NCBI GenBank assembly: GCA_050701635.1
Contig: JBOGDF010000035.1
Span: forward strand, 1-23,850
Direction: 5' to 3'
DNA length: 23,850 bases
From: WHSM01 sp050701635
GTDB lineage: Bacteria; Actinomycetota; Actinomycetes; Mycobacteriales; Micromonosporaceae
This document shows positions 6,888 to 15,538 of this stretch, piece by piece. The notes under the pieces are model-generated. The model had not been told where the DNA came from and ran no database searches. It worked only from the letters and a program-made list of their open reading frames with translations. Numbering within the stretch: the stretch's first letter is position 1; every line of letters begins with the position of its first letter. The position numbers were made by a program, and so were the translations under genes.

Positions 6888-7820
6888 ATGTCCAAGTCTA
6901 GTTGGTTCGGTGGCCGGCGTGGAAGGTCGTCGGATGTCAATGTGATCGATCCGGGTCTGCGGCGCAGCGTGCGTCGCCGGGCGGGGATCGCGTTCTGGGT
7001 CACCGCGGTGGCGGTGGCGGTAGCCGTGGCCGCTGTGGTCTCGGCGTATCAGCACATGGTCATCGCGCTGCTGTTCGGCATCCTCGTCGGCATCGGGGCT
7101 GGTGTGGTGGTCGCTGCTGCGGTGCTGGTGTGGCCGATCGTGCGGGTGCTCTGGCACTGGCTGCCGGAGATCGCCGTCGCTGCTGGTGTGCCGTTCGGGC
7201 TCACTCAGCTCGCCACAATGATGCCGCCGCCGGCGGCTGTGCTTTCGGTCGCGGCGCTCGCGGGGCTGGTCGCGGTGTTCCCGCGTTCCCGCCGGGTGGC
7301 GGTGTCGTGGGTGTGGTGCGTGGTCTCCCGGCACCGGCTGCGGGTGTGTTTCTCCGCGTTCTTGGCCGGCAACCGTGACGGGTCGCTGCCGCTGATCCTG
7401 TGGGCGTACCCGACTCCGGTCGGGGAACGCGTCTACGCCTGGCTTCGGCCGGGCCTGTCTCTGTCCATGCTCACCGACCGCGTGGAACAGATCGCGGTCG
7501 CCTGCTGGGCCAACGAGGTCACCGTGCAACGCGGGTCGACCAAGTACGCCGGGTTCCTGCGGTTCGACATCAAACGCCGCAACACCCTCGCCGGGGTCAT
7601 CGCGTCCCCGCTGACCGAGGACATCCCGGACGCTCCGGCGCGAGTCATCCCGACCCAGGCACCGGTAGGTGGGCTGGACCTGCCGGACGTACCGGCGACT
7701 GAGGTCATCGAAACCGAACCGGTCAAGGCCGCTCGGAAACCGGCTACCCGGCCGGAGCCCACCAAGGCACCAGCCCTGGTGGGGGCTGACAACAGCGACG
7801 ACGTCAGCGACTGGATCTAA
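6888..7820 (+). CDS. AICE transfer-associated membrane protein (N-terminal partner of the FtsK-like ATPase)
   Basis: A 310-residue protein. After a basic N-terminus, hydrophobic segments lie near residues 33-55, 58-82, 88-108 and 112-128. A cytosolic domain then contains MLTDRVEQIAVACWANEVTVQRGSTKYAGFLRFDIKRRNTLAG, a stretch I associate with the region before the ATPase core in AICE FtsK/TraB-type proteins. The tail (about 240-310) is Pro/Ala-rich and ends in an acidic DNSDDVSDWI. The soluble ATPase is coded separately at 8090, so membrane anchor and motor appear to be split between two genes and may form one complex. The ATG follows GAGAGGGAGGG with a good gap. The family's exact role is not established; a pore or anchor role is inference. 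Confidence 0.7.
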   Translation: MSKSSWFGGRRGRSSDVNVIDPGLRRSVRRRAGIAFWVTAVAVAVAVAAVVSAYQHMVIALLFGILVGIGAGVVVAAAVLVWPIVRVLWHWLPEIAVAAGVPFGLTQLATMMPPPAAVLSVAALAGLVAVFPRSRRVAVSWVWCVVSRHRLRVCFSAFLAGNRDGSLPLILWAYPTPVGERVYAWLRPGLSLSMLTDRVEQIAVACWANEVTVQRGSTKYAGFLRFDIKRRNTLAGVIASPLTEDIPDAPARVIPTQAPVGGLDLPDVPATEVIETEPVKAARKPATRPEPTKAPALVGADNSDDVSDWI

Positions 7821-7834
7821 CGAAGGAGACCGTC

Positions 7835-8017
7835 TTGAAGCTCGAACAGCTCCGTCAGGCCGTCGCTTTGATGGCCGATCTCCCCGGCGACCTCGACGTC
7901 CAGTACGTCACCAAGACCGGGACCGTCAAACCGCTCGACGCGATCCGCTGGACCCCGCTTGTCGGGTTCATGCCTCGCGGTGGAATCGCGGCCTACGAAC
8001 GCGACGACAACAAGTGA
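7835..8017 (+). CDS. Small conserved AICE protein, unknown function
   Basis: A 60-residue protein, MKLEQLRQAVALMADLPGDLDVQYVTKTGTVKPLDAIRWTPLVGF..., with an amphipathic N-terminal helix and a short beta region. No family recognised. It starts at TTG, supported by CGAAGGAGA just after the previous stop (7821-7829) at a five-base gap. It lies between the membrane protein and the ATPase genes and is followed by a hairpin. Its position suggests an accessory role in transfer, but nothing in the sequence shows one. Confidence 0.6.
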   Translation: MKLEQLRQAVALMADLPGDLDVQYVTKTGTVKPLDAIRWTPLVGFMPRGGIAAYERDDNK

Positions 8018-8022
8018 TCACA

Positions 8023-8051
8023 GCGGGGTCGGAACCATTTCCCGGCCCCGC
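8023..8051 (+). other. Hairpin in the leader of the traSA-like gene
   Basis: GCGGGGTCGG (8023-8032) pairs with CCGGCCCCGC (8042-8051) with one G-U wobble around a nine-base loop. It lies just after the preceding stop and before the GGAAGGGAGG ribosome binding site of the ATPase gene. It may be an attenuator, terminator or mRNA processing structure. Confidence 0.4.
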
Positions 8052-8089
8052 ACCACACTCCGACTCCTCCGGAAGGGAGGCAACCTGTC

Positions 8090-9031
8090 ATGAAGACCAT
8101 CACTAGAGGTGGACGCACCACCACGGTGCCGGTGGGGTCACTGATGTCGATGTTCGACCCGATCTACTTCGGCATCGATGAATACGGGCACCCGGTGTGG
8201 CTGCCCCTGATCTACAAGAACCTCCTCACCGGAGGCGAACCCGGATCGGGTAAGTCCACCCTGTTGACCGCGATCGCCGCCCACGTCGCCCTGTGCACCG
8301 ACGCGCGGCTGGTCCTGCTCGACGCGAAACTCGTTGAGCTCGGGCTCTGGCGCGATGTCGCCGACGAGTTCGTCGGACCCGACATCACCGCCGCGATCAC
8401 CCTGCTCAAGCGGCTGCAGCGGGTGCTCGACAACCGGTACGCGATGCTGCTGTCCCAGCAGCGCCGCAAGATCGACCGGTTCGACAACCTGTCGGTCATC
8501 GTCGTGATGATCGACGAACTGGCCGCCTACACCACCACCTACGGCTCCAAGGCCGAACAGGAACTGTTCGCGGCTCTGCTGCGTGACCTGGTGGCCCGAG
8601 GTAGGGCCTGCGGCATCGTCGTGATCGCCGCGACCCAACGCCCCTCCGGGGCGGACAACCCGCCGATCATCCCCGCCTCGCTGCGGGACATCTTCGCCTA
8701 CCGGGCCGCGTTCCGGTGCACCACCGACGACTCCTCCGACCTGATCCTGGGACGCGGCTGGGCCTCGCAGACCTACACCGCCGCGAAGATCCTCCCGGCC
8801 AACCCCGGCGTGGGACTGCTGCTCGCCGAGGGCGGTACCCCGTACCTGTTCAAAGCCCCGTACATGACCGACGACCAGATCCAAGCCCTGGTCGACTACG
8901 CCGCCTGGACACGCGGGGTCAACACCAACGCCATCCACAACCGCGCCGACCACAACACCGTCGACAACACCGTCGACAAGGCCGACCACAAGGCCGATGA
9001 GCCCGGCACAGGGCTTGAGGCGGCGGCATGA
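8090..9031 (+). CDS. FtsK/SpoIIIE-type DNA-transfer ATPase (TraSA-like)
   Basis: A 313-residue ATPase. Walker A is GGEPGSGKST at 48-57 and Walker B is VVMIDEL with D142-E143. The stretch GIVVIAATQRPSGADNPPIIPASLRDIFAYRAAFRC is the typical FtsK/TraB sensor and Arg region. It is about as short as TraSA of pSAM2 (roughly 300 residues), without its own membrane domain, which the gene at 6888 seems to supply. In AICEs this protein alone moves double-stranded DNA between mycelia as a hexameric pump. The C-terminal tail has short repeats (NTVDNTVDKADHKADEPG) from a 12-bp tandem duplication near 8950-8980. It lacks a recognisable winged-helix gamma domain. Its stop overlaps the next start (ATGA). Confidence 0.9.
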   Translation: MKTITRGGRTTTVPVGSLMSMFDPIYFGIDEYGHPVWLPLIYKNLLTGGEPGSGKSTLLTAIAAHVALCTDARLVLLDAKLVELGLWRDVADEFVGPDITAAITLLKRLQRVLDNRYAMLLSQQRRKIDRFDNLSVIVVMIDELAAYTTTYGSKAEQELFAALLRDLVARGRACGIVVIAATQRPSGADNPPIIPASLRDIFAYRAAFRCTTDDSSDLILGRGWASQTYTAAKILPANPGVGLLLAEGGTPYLFKAPYMTDDQIQALVDYAAWTRGVNTNAIHNRADHNTVDNTVDKADHKADEPGTGLEAAA

Positions 9032-9207
9032 GCGCGATCGAACTGCGCCTGATCGGCCCGAAAGACCAATGCCTGACCATCGTCGCGCTGCTCAGCCAGC
9101 TCGCACCGGTGGAGGTCAAGGCCGTACGCCCCGATGGACGCCACGTCGGCGACTCACCACGGCGGCGGATCTACGCGGAGATCCACACCAGGCTCCGCGA
9201 CACCTGA
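9028..9207 (+). CDS. 59-residue protein coupled to the transfer ATPase
   Basis: A small ORF reading MSAIELRLIGPKDQCLTI followed by VALLSQLAPVEVKAVRPDG and ending IYAEIHTRLRDT. Its ATG overlaps the TGA of the ATPase gene (ATGA), which implies translational coupling. Codon use (C/G in nearly all third positions) matches its neighbours. The beta-alpha-beta pattern with a polar C-terminus suggests a compact domain; no family is recognised. It is followed by a 10-bp perfect hairpin. Confidence 0.6.
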   Translation: MSAIELRLIGPKDQCLTIVALLSQLAPVEVKAVRPDGRHVGDSPRRRIYAEIHTRLRDT

Positions 9208-9216
9208 GAAACGGCA

Positions 9217-9255
9217 CGGGAACCGGCCCTTGTCCTGCCAGACACCCGGTTCCCG
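9217..9255 (+). terminator. Hairpin between the transfer and downstream AICE genes
   Basis: CGGGAACCGG (9217-9226) and CCGGTTCCCG (9246-9255) form a perfect 10-bp stem with a 19-base loop, starting nine bases after the 59-residue ORF. It has no T tract. It could be a partial terminator or mRNA stabiliser. Confidence 0.45.
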
Positions 9256-9294
9256 GCCAACCCACACATCCACTCATGGAGGGACGTGAGCACC

Positions 9295-9699
9295 ATGAAC
9301 CCTACCCAAAACACGGTCACCCTGGACCCGACCACCGCCGACGTGCTGGATCGGGCCGCCGACCACATCGAACGGCACGGCTTCAACCAGGGCACCTACT
9401 ACGACAACGCGGCCGCCGAGTGCCCCGCCGCGTGCACGGCCGGCGCGATCGCCATCGCCGCCTACGGCTACCCCGCCTGGATACCTGAATACGTCACCGG
9501 ATGGGGCCACGCCGAGTACACCGACGCGTTCGAATGGATGCAGGGCTACCTCGCGGCCAACCTCGACCGTTACGCCGGACAGTCCATCGGCGTCTACGCC
9601 TGGAACGACAGCCCGCACACCACCGGCATGGATGTGGTGGACACCCTGCGCGCGGCAGCCGCCGCGTGGCGCGTGGAGAACCAGGGTGGTGAGGTCTGA
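9295..9699 (+). CDS. DUF6197-like protein
   Basis: A 134-residue protein with the layout of the DUF6197 family: TADVLDRAADHIERHGFNQGTYYD near the start, a Cys-containing CPAACTAGAIAIAAYG segment, and the terminal signature VYAWNDSPHTTGMDVVDTLRAAAAAW. The family is frequent in actinobacterial plasmids and AICEs; no function is known to me. The ATG at 9295 lies 11 bases after GGAGGG; a GTG at 9286 in the same frame is only two bases from it, so 9295 is preferred. The stop overlaps the next start (TGATG), which places it in a translationally coupled run with the HTH and SprT-like genes. Confidence 0.7.
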   Translation: MNPTQNTVTLDPTTADVLDRAADHIERHGFNQGTYYDNAAAECPAACTAGAIAIAAYGYPAWIPEYVTGWGHAEYTDAFEWMQGYLAANLDRYAGQSIGVYAWNDSPHTTGMDVVDTLRAAAAAWRVENQGGEV

Positions 9700-10013
9700 T
9701 GACGGCCGCGATCGCCGCCCCGAACACCGTCAACGCCGTGTTGACACCGGATCGGCCGGTACGGCGGGTCGTGGAGAACGACCAGTACGCCGCGTTCACC
9801 CGCCGCATCATCCGCGCCTACGCCCGCCGCGTCGCCACCGGTGACGTCGAGGCACTGACCGACATGCTCCAGCTCGCCGACGAGCTGAACACCGCGATCA
9901 CCACAGCCGCCAAAGGGCTGCACGCCTTCGGGTACTCCTGGGCCGAGATCGGTGACCGTGCCGGCATCACCCGCCAGGCCGCACAGCAGCGGTGGGGCGG
10001 TGAGAAGCCATGA
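9699..10013 (+). CDS. Small helix-turn-helix protein
   Basis: A 104-residue, mostly helical protein. The C-terminal segment GYSWAEIGDRAGITRQAAQQRW is a clear helix-turn-helix resembling sigma-factor region 4 or IclR/sigma-like HTH modules; the N-terminal 75 residues are helical and may dimerise. It probably binds DNA as a local regulator. The ATG overlaps the previous stop, and its own stop overlaps the start of the SprT-like gene (ATGA). A 16-bp palindrome, TGACACCTACGTGTCA, lies 12 bases past its stop inside the next gene and recurs ahead of xis. This protein is one candidate to bind it, which is inference. Confidence 0.7.
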   Translation: MTAAIAAPNTVNAVLTPDRPVRRVVENDQYAAFTRRIIRAYARRVATGDVEALTDMLQLADELNTAITTAAKGLHAFGYSWAEIGDRAGITRQAAQQRWGGEKP

Positions 10014-10678
10014 CCACAGCGACGTTGACACCTACGTGTCAAACCCCGTCGGAGGTCACCACCGCCGCGATCCTGCGCGTCCTGGAAGACGCCTGGGGAC
10101 AGATCCGCACCCGGCACCCTGACGTGCCGGAAGCGGTACTGATCATCGGCCCCGGCACCGCCGGGAAGGGCCGCCCGAAGTGGGGTCACTTCGCTGCCCT
10201 GCGGTGGCAGCACGGCTCCACCCAGCTCCCCGAGATCCTCATCGCCGGGGAAGGCCTGGCCCGCTCGGCCGAGGAAGTCCTCGCGACCCTGTTGCACGAG
10301 GCCGCGCATGGTGTGGCGTCGGTACGCCGGATTCAGGACACCTCACGGCAGGGCCGCTGGCACAACAAGCGGTTCGCCGCACTCGCCGATGAACTCGGCC
10401 TGACCGCCGAAAAGGACCCCACCATCGGCTGGTCCCTGACCACCATCCGTGAGGCCACGAAGGACACCTACGCGGACACCCTGACCGCGCTGACCGGTGC
10501 GATGCGCCTCTACCGGCACCCCGACCCCGAACGGTCGACCAGCCGGAAAGACTCCAACAACGGGCTCACCTGCGAATGCGACTGCCCCCGCAAGATCCGC
10601 GTCGCCGCCGCCGTCCTCGAAGAAGGCGAGATCACCTGCGGCGTATGCGGCACCGACTTCACCCCCGAGAGCGGGTGA
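10010..10678 (+). CDS. SprT-like zinc metalloprotein
   Basis: A 222-residue protein. LLHEAAHGVASVR contains the HExxH zinc motif at H96-H100. The preceding strands (PEILIAGEGLARSAEEVLATLLHEAAH) match the SprT-like domain related to Spartan proteases. The C-terminal part carries CECDCPRKIRVAA...ITCGVCGTDF (about 186-216), a zinc-ribbon-like cluster, as in SprT proteins. SprT-like proteins are found in many AICEs. Eukaryotic Spartan cleaves DNA-protein crosslinks; whether this one processes the covalent Rep-DNA adduct is speculation. The start overlaps the HTH gene's stop. A 16-bp palindrome occupies codons 6-11. Confidence 0.75.
   Translation: MTTATLTPTCQTPSEVTTAAILRVLEDAWGQIRTRHPDVPEAVLIIGPGTAGKGRPKWGHFAALRWQHGSTQLPEILIAGEGLARSAEEVLATLLHEAAHGVASVRRIQDTSRQGRWHNKRFAALADELGLTAEKDPTIGWSLTTIREATKDTYADTLTALTGAMRLYRHPDPERSTSRKDSNNGLTCECDCPRKIRVAAAVLEEGEITCGVCGTDFTPESG
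10026..10041. promoter_or_regulatory. 16-bp palindromic site, copy 1
   Basis: TGACACCTACGTGTCA has perfect TGACAC/GTGTCA arms around CTAC, and one flanking base pair extends it to TTGACAC/GTGTCAA. The same arms with spacer GTAC occur at 14098-14113. It lies within the first codons of the SprT-like gene. Recurrence at two AICE junctions suggests an operator for an element-coded regulator. Confidence 0.5.
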
Positions 10679-10684
10679 GCGGTG

Positions 10685-11098
10685 ATGAACATGCGCAACG
10701 AGCACCTCGACAAGCTGATCCGGCAACGCGGCTACTACTTCGCGTTCTACGACCCGGACGGCGACCACCACGGCACACCCACCTACCCGTGGCGCTCCGC
10801 CCCCGAAGGGCTCGCCACCGTACGGCAGCTACGCCACATGGGGCTACGCCCCGGCGGACAAGACGTCGCCGCGCAGATCCTCTGGCGGCGCGGGAAACGC
10901 GTCGCGTACCTGTACCGCATCGACCTGGCCAAACCCAAGCGGGAAGCCACCCCGGCGCAGCTCGTCGCGATCAACCTCGCCCTCGCCGCCCGGATGCGCT
11001 GCCCCACCTGCGGACAGCACAAGCCCTACTACATCCCACGCCGCTACGGCGAATGCCTCGACTGCGCCGGCGTCTACGGCAACGAGGCGGCGGCATGA
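10685..11098 (+). CDS. RRQRL-motif-type zinc-binding protein
   Basis: A 137-residue protein (ATG at 10685; GTG at 10682 also possible). The central segment ATVRQLRHMGLRPGGQDVAAQILWRRGKRVAYLYR corresponds to the 'RRQRL motif' proteins common in AICEs. The end has paired cysteines, CPTCGQHKPYYIPRRYGECLDC, as expected for a zinc ribbon. Nucleic-acid binding is likely from the Arg-rich core and zinc ribbon; the function is unknown. It follows the SprT-like gene by six bases and its stop overlaps the DUF2637 start (ATGA). Confidence 0.75.
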   Translation: MNMRNEHLDKLIRQRGYYFAFYDPDGDHHGTPTYPWRSAPEGLATVRQLRHMGLRPGGQDVAAQILWRRGKRVAYLYRIDLAKPKREATPAQLVAINLALAARMRCPTCGQHKPYYIPRRYGECLDCAGVYGNEAAA

Positions 11099-11835
11099 CC
11101 ACACTCAAGATCACGGAGGGAGCCCACCACACCGGTGGGCTCCCCGCCCACCCTCACCGCTCCGCGCGGCTGATCGCCTGGTGCGCGTTCACCCTCGGCG
11201 TCGCCGCGTCCATCGCGGCCAACGTCGCCCACGCCCGACCCGAACTCGGGCCACGCCTCGCCTCGGCGTTCGCGCCGGTGGCGCTGCTGCTCACCGTCGA
11301 GATCATGTCCCGCGTCCCGTGGCCGGACGGGCGCTGGTGGAAACTCGGCCGCTGGGCCGGCACCGGCACCGTCGCCGCCGTCGCCGCGATCACCTCCTAC
11401 CGGCACATGTCCGCGCTGCTCGCCTCCTACGGCGAAGACCGCCTGACCGCGATCATCCAACCCGCCTGCGTCGACGGACTCATGGTCGTCGCGTCCCTCG
11501 CCCTCCTCGCCCTGGGCCACCCCCACAACACCGCCACCACCGCTGGTGGTGACGCTGCGTCGACCGAAACCAGCTGGCGAAACTCCACACACAGTGACCA
11601 CGAACCCGTGCCGGCGGCAACCACCGCCCCCGAAACGGTCACCGCGCAGGTACCGGCAGCGCTCGCGATGAGCGCGCAGATGCTCGCCGCCTCCCACGAA
11701 AAGGCCACCGGCCAACCCATCACCGTCGCGACCCTCGCCGACCAGCTCGGCGTCGACCACCACACCGCCCGGCAACTCCTCGGCGCACCGGCACCGGTGC
11801 GGGTCAACGGGCACCACCCGGCGGTGACCCGATGA
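11095..11835 (+). CDS. DUF2637 membrane protein
   Basis: A 246-residue protein. The N-terminal half has four hydrophobic segments, near residues 24-46 (LIAWCAFTLGVAASIAANVAHA), 55-70, 85-100 and 118-140. This matches DUF2637 proteins coded by AICEs and Streptomyces plasmids, including a conserved ASIAANV and a YRHM motif. The C-terminal half is cytosolic and Thr/Ala-rich, ending in a helix-turn-helix-like VATLADQLGVDHHTARQLLG. Some proteins of this position (Spd group) assist spread of the element between mycelial compartments; assignment here is by context. The frame stays open far upstream, but the ATG at 11095 overlapping the preceding stop is the credible start. The next gene also overlaps (ATGA). 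Confidence 0.75.
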   Translation: MTTLKITEGAHHTGGLPAHPHRSARLIAWCAFTLGVAASIAANVAHARPELGPRLASAFAPVALLLTVEIMSRVPWPDGRWWKLGRWAGTGTVAAVAAITSYRHMSALLASYGEDRLTAIIQPACVDGLMVVASLALLALGHPHNTATTAGGDAASTETSWRNSTHSDHEPVPAATTAPETVTAQVPAALAMSAQMLAASHEKATGQPITVATLADQLGVDHHTARQLLGAPAPVRVNGHHPAVTR

Positions 11836-12161
11836 CCATCCACACCGTCACCAACGACGGACACCACTACCTGTCCACCAACGGGCACACCATCCGGGTC
11901 GACGCCCTACCACCAGACGACCACGTCCCCGCCGCCCCCGCCGTCACCGGCACCGCACTGGTGCCGTGCACCTCCTGTGGCAAGGCACTTGGTGCCGTGC
12001 TCGCCGTACCGGGACACCACCTGCTGTGCCGCCCGGTCCCGCTGACCATCTGCGGGCTGGTGTTCTCGCCGAACCTGCCCACCGTCGCCGCCGGCGACAC
12101 CTTCGGGCACTGGCGACGCTTCACCGAAACCACCGCCGCCCCTCACCAGGACGCGGCATGA
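11832..12161 (+). CDS. Hypothetical AICE protein
   Basis: A 109-residue protein with a His/Thr-rich start (TIHTVTNDGHHYLSTNGHTIRVDALPP), a central CTSCGKAL and then HHLLCRP, a pattern that could hold one metal ion, and an ICGLVFSPNLPTVAAGDTFGHWRRF segment. No family recognised. The ATG overlaps the DUF2637 stop, and its own TGA overlaps an ATG at 12158, where a duplicate of the rep 5' end begins. That ATGA arrangement is reproduced at the true rep start (12556). Confidence 0.6.
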   Translation: MTIHTVTNDGHHYLSTNGHTIRVDALPPDDHVPAAPAVTGTALVPCTSCGKALGAVLAVPGHHLLCRPVPLTICGLVFSPNLPTVAAGDTFGHWRRFTETTAAPHQDAA

Positions 12162-12224
12162 CCAGCTCGACGGTCACTCTCACCCCCGGCGCTCACGCTC
12201 CGGGGGTGGGGGTGGGTGCCGAGA
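12158..12224 (+). repeat. Duplicate of the 5' end of rep
   Basis: The first 36 bases from the ATG at 12158 are identical to those from the rep ATG at 12556. A three-base in-frame gap follows, then further near-identity to 12224 (12556-12625 in rep). The encoded start MTSSTVTLTPGA is the same. The match begins exactly at the start codon and the frame continues open, but the residues after it no longer resemble Rep. Both copies contain a stem CACCCCCGG/CCGGGGGTG (12181-12208 here). Either a broken rep copy or a duplicated control element. Confidence 0.75.
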
Positions 12225-12413
12225 CATCACCCGCAACGGTTCGCCGTCAGCTCGGATCACACATCCGACACGGCCGCAGCCCGCTTCCTCTCTCACTCCG
12301 CGACGCCGCCGCCGCGTCGATCCCAAGCCGCCCCGACATGGGACGGGCGAACCACCGCCAGCCGCCGCTGGCGACCGACCACCACCTCGACCCGCGCCCC
12401 AGGGAGGCACACA
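12225..12413. other. Stretch between the rep duplicate and the small membrane gene
   Basis: The frame from 12158 remains open through here to 12559. The predicted residues (HIRHGRSPLPLSLRDAAAASIPSRPDMGRANH...) look like non-coding translation, rich in His, Pro and Arg, and all three plus frames are similar in quality. No convincing gene. The end supplies the ribosome binding site for the gene at 12414. Confidence 0.4.
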
Positions 12414-12555
12414 TGAACCGGGTCCGCATCATCGCCGGCATCCTGCTCGCCGGCACCGCCGCGCTCAACTTCACCAGCGGCCACCACCTCATCGCCCTAC
12501 TCAACGCCGGCATCGCCGTGGCACTACTTGCCACCACCCGAGCGAGCCGCTCACG

Positions 12556-12559
<4 letters not shown>
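12414..12559 (+). CDS. 48-residue membrane protein
   Basis: A short protein, MNRVRIIAGILLAGTAALNF then a polar TSGHH turn, then LIALLNAGIAVALLATTRAS, ending SRSR. It has two hydrophobic segments, with basic residues at both ends, so it is predicted to be a two-pass membrane hairpin. AGGGAGG ends five bases before the ATG, a strong ribosome binding site, and the TGA overlaps the rep ATG (ATGA), so it is probably translated and coupled to rep. It resembles in size and form the small Spd-type spread proteins of actinomycete plasmids, but no family is assigned. Confidence 0.6.
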
Positions 12560-14097
<1,538 letters not shown>

Positions 14098-14100
<3 letters not shown>

Positions 14101-14113
14101 CACGTACGTGTCA
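14098..14113. promoter_or_regulatory. 16-bp palindromic site, copy 2 (rep/xis junction)
   Basis: TGACACGTACGTGTCA is a perfect palindrome whose first three bases are the rep stop codon. It lies 36 bases before the xis start, a good place for an operator controlling xis-int. The arms are identical to those of the site at 10026-10041. Confidence 0.6.
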
Positions 14114-14149
14114 AAGCAGCATCGTCCACATCAGAGAGAGGAAGGAGCA

Positions 14150-14392
14150 ATGACCCTGGATCACCTGGGCAACGTCGACATGATCGACGTCAAGGAAGCC
14201 GCGCGGCGGCTTGGAACCAAGGAGCGTTTCGTACGCCGCCTGGTCTCCGAACGCCGCATCCGCTTCTACAAGTACGAGGGCGGATACGTCCGCTTCGACC
14301 CCAACGACATCGCCGAGTACATCCGTCAAGGACGCGTTGACGCTATTCAGCCCGTCCTGACCTACCGGAAGGGAGGACATGCATATGCCTAA
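14150..14392 (+). CDS. xis: Xis-like helix-turn-helix protein
   Basis: An 80-residue protein with a MerR/excisionase-type winged helix: MIDVKEAARRLGTKERFVRRLVSERRIRFYKYEGGYVRFDPNDIAEYIRQGR. Such proteins bind near att, bend DNA and direct the integrase toward excision. Size, fold and position just before int, with the int start inside its last codons, support an Xis role. The ATG at 14150 has GAAGGAG close upstream (two-base gap, with a GAGAGAGG stretch before). The perfect palindrome at 14098 may be its operator or that of another element regulator. Confidence 0.82.
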   Translation: MTLDHLGNVDMIDVKEAARRLGTKERFVRRLVSERRIRFYKYEGGYVRFDPNDIAEYIRQGRVDAIQPVLTYRKGGHAYA

Positions 14393-15533
14393 GAAGCGCC
14401 GCTTCGGCCGCGTACGCGCGCTCCCGTCCGGTCGGTTCCAGGCTCGTTATCCGGGTCCCGATGGTGTCGACCGTCCTGCACCTTCGACCTTTGCCACCAA
14501 GCGGGACGCCGAACGCTGGCTGACCAAGGTGGAAGGCGAGATCTTGCAGGGCATCTGGAGCAATCCCGACCTTGGTCGAGTGCCACTCGGCCAGTACCTC
14601 ACCGAGTGGATCGACCACCGGCCCAACCTGCGGCCACGAACCGTGGATCTCTACCGCTGGCTCTATCAGCGGCACATCGCGCCGTCGATGCGCGATGTCT
14701 TGCTCTCCAACATCACGTCCGGCATGGTCCGGGCATGGCGAGCTGACCTGCTTTCCAACGGCGTTTCGGTGAGCATGGCTGCAAAGGCGTACCGCCTGCT
14801 CCGCGCGGTCCTCAACACAGCCGTTGATGACGAACTGATCCGGCGCAATCCCTGCCGCATCAAGCGGGCCGGACAGGAGAACACCCCCGAGCGTCCCGTC
14901 GCCGCTGTTCCCCAGGTGTTCAAACTGGCCGGCTTGGTACCGGCCCGCTTCCGTGTCCTGGTCCTCCTGGCCGCATTCACCAGCCTTCGTTACGGGGAGC
15001 TGGCGGCCCTACGCCGGTCGAGCATCGGCCCGAAATGCGAAACGGTGACCGTCACTTCTGCGATGGTCGAGCTTCGTACTGGTGAGCTGGTCTTCGGGCC
15101 ACCCAAGTCAGACGCTGGGCGTCGCACTGTGACGGTCCCGGCGGCGATCCGTGCCGAGGTCAAGGCACACCTCAAGGCCTACGTAGCAGGCGATGATGAC
15201 GCACTGGTCTTCACCGGCGCCAACGGTGGAGCCCTGCGACCGGGCAACTTCCACCGGGCAGCGAACTGGAGGGACAACGTCGCTGCCGTAGGGCTTCCCG
15301 GGTTCCATTTCCACGACCTTCGGCACACCGGCAACACTCTCGCCGCCGGTACCGGTGCGAGCCTGCGTGACCTGATGGCGCGCATGGGACACGGCTCAAC
15401 TCGGGCCGCGTTGATCTATCAACACGCCACTCAGCAGGCGGACAAGGCGATCGCGACGGCCCTGGACAAGCAGATCCGCAAGGACCTGGATCGGGCACGT
15501 AACGGGCACGCGAAGCGCGGGAAGGCTTCCTGA
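14385..15533 (+). CDS. int: Tyrosine site-specific integrase of the AICE
   Basis: A 382-residue phage-type integrase. An arm-type DNA-binding region (about 1-65, with GRFQARYPGPDG...FATKRDAERWL) and a SAM-like core-binding domain (about 68-160) precede the catalytic domain. Catalytic residues are R202 (SLRYGEL), K241 (GPPKSDAGRR), H310 and R313 (HDLRHTG), H336 (MGHGS) and the nucleophile Y345 (ALIYQHAT). It recombines attP with the 3' part of tRNA-Gly(CCC), which lies 50 bases downstream. The ATG at 14385 has GGGAGG eight bases upstream, whereas the in-frame ATG at 14379 is too close. It overlaps the xis stop, so xis and int are co-translated, and ends before a shared terminator. Confidence 0.95.
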   Translation: MPKKRRFGRVRALPSGRFQARYPGPDGVDRPAPSTFATKRDAERWLTKVEGEILQGIWSNPDLGRVPLGQYLTEWIDHRPNLRPRTVDLYRWLYQRHIAPSMRDVLLSNITSGMVRAWRADLLSNGVSVSMAAKAYRLLRAVLNTAVDDELIRRNPCRIKRAGQENTPERPVAAVPQVFKLAGLVPARFRVLVLLAAFTSLRYGELAALRRSSIGPKCETVTVTSAMVELRTGELVFGPPKSDAGRRTVTVPAAIRAEVKAHLKAYVAGDDDALVFTGANGGALRPGNFHRAANWRDNVAAVGLPGFHFHDLRHTGNTLAAGTGASLRDLMARMGHGSTRAALIYQHATQQADKAIATALDKQIRKDLDRARNGHAKRGKAS

Positions 15534-15538
15534 TGATC

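Noticed and set aside
6062..7003. Minus-strand open frame of about 310 codons over the early AICE genes
   Set aside because: It runs over the operator cluster and three plus-strand genes with ribosome binding sites; its residues are rich in Arg, His and Pro with no domain pattern.
10576..11094. Upstream extension of the DUF2637 frame
   Set aside because: Overlaps the zinc-protein genes in another frame and is almost pure Arg/Pro/Thr; the true start is the coupled ATG at 11095.
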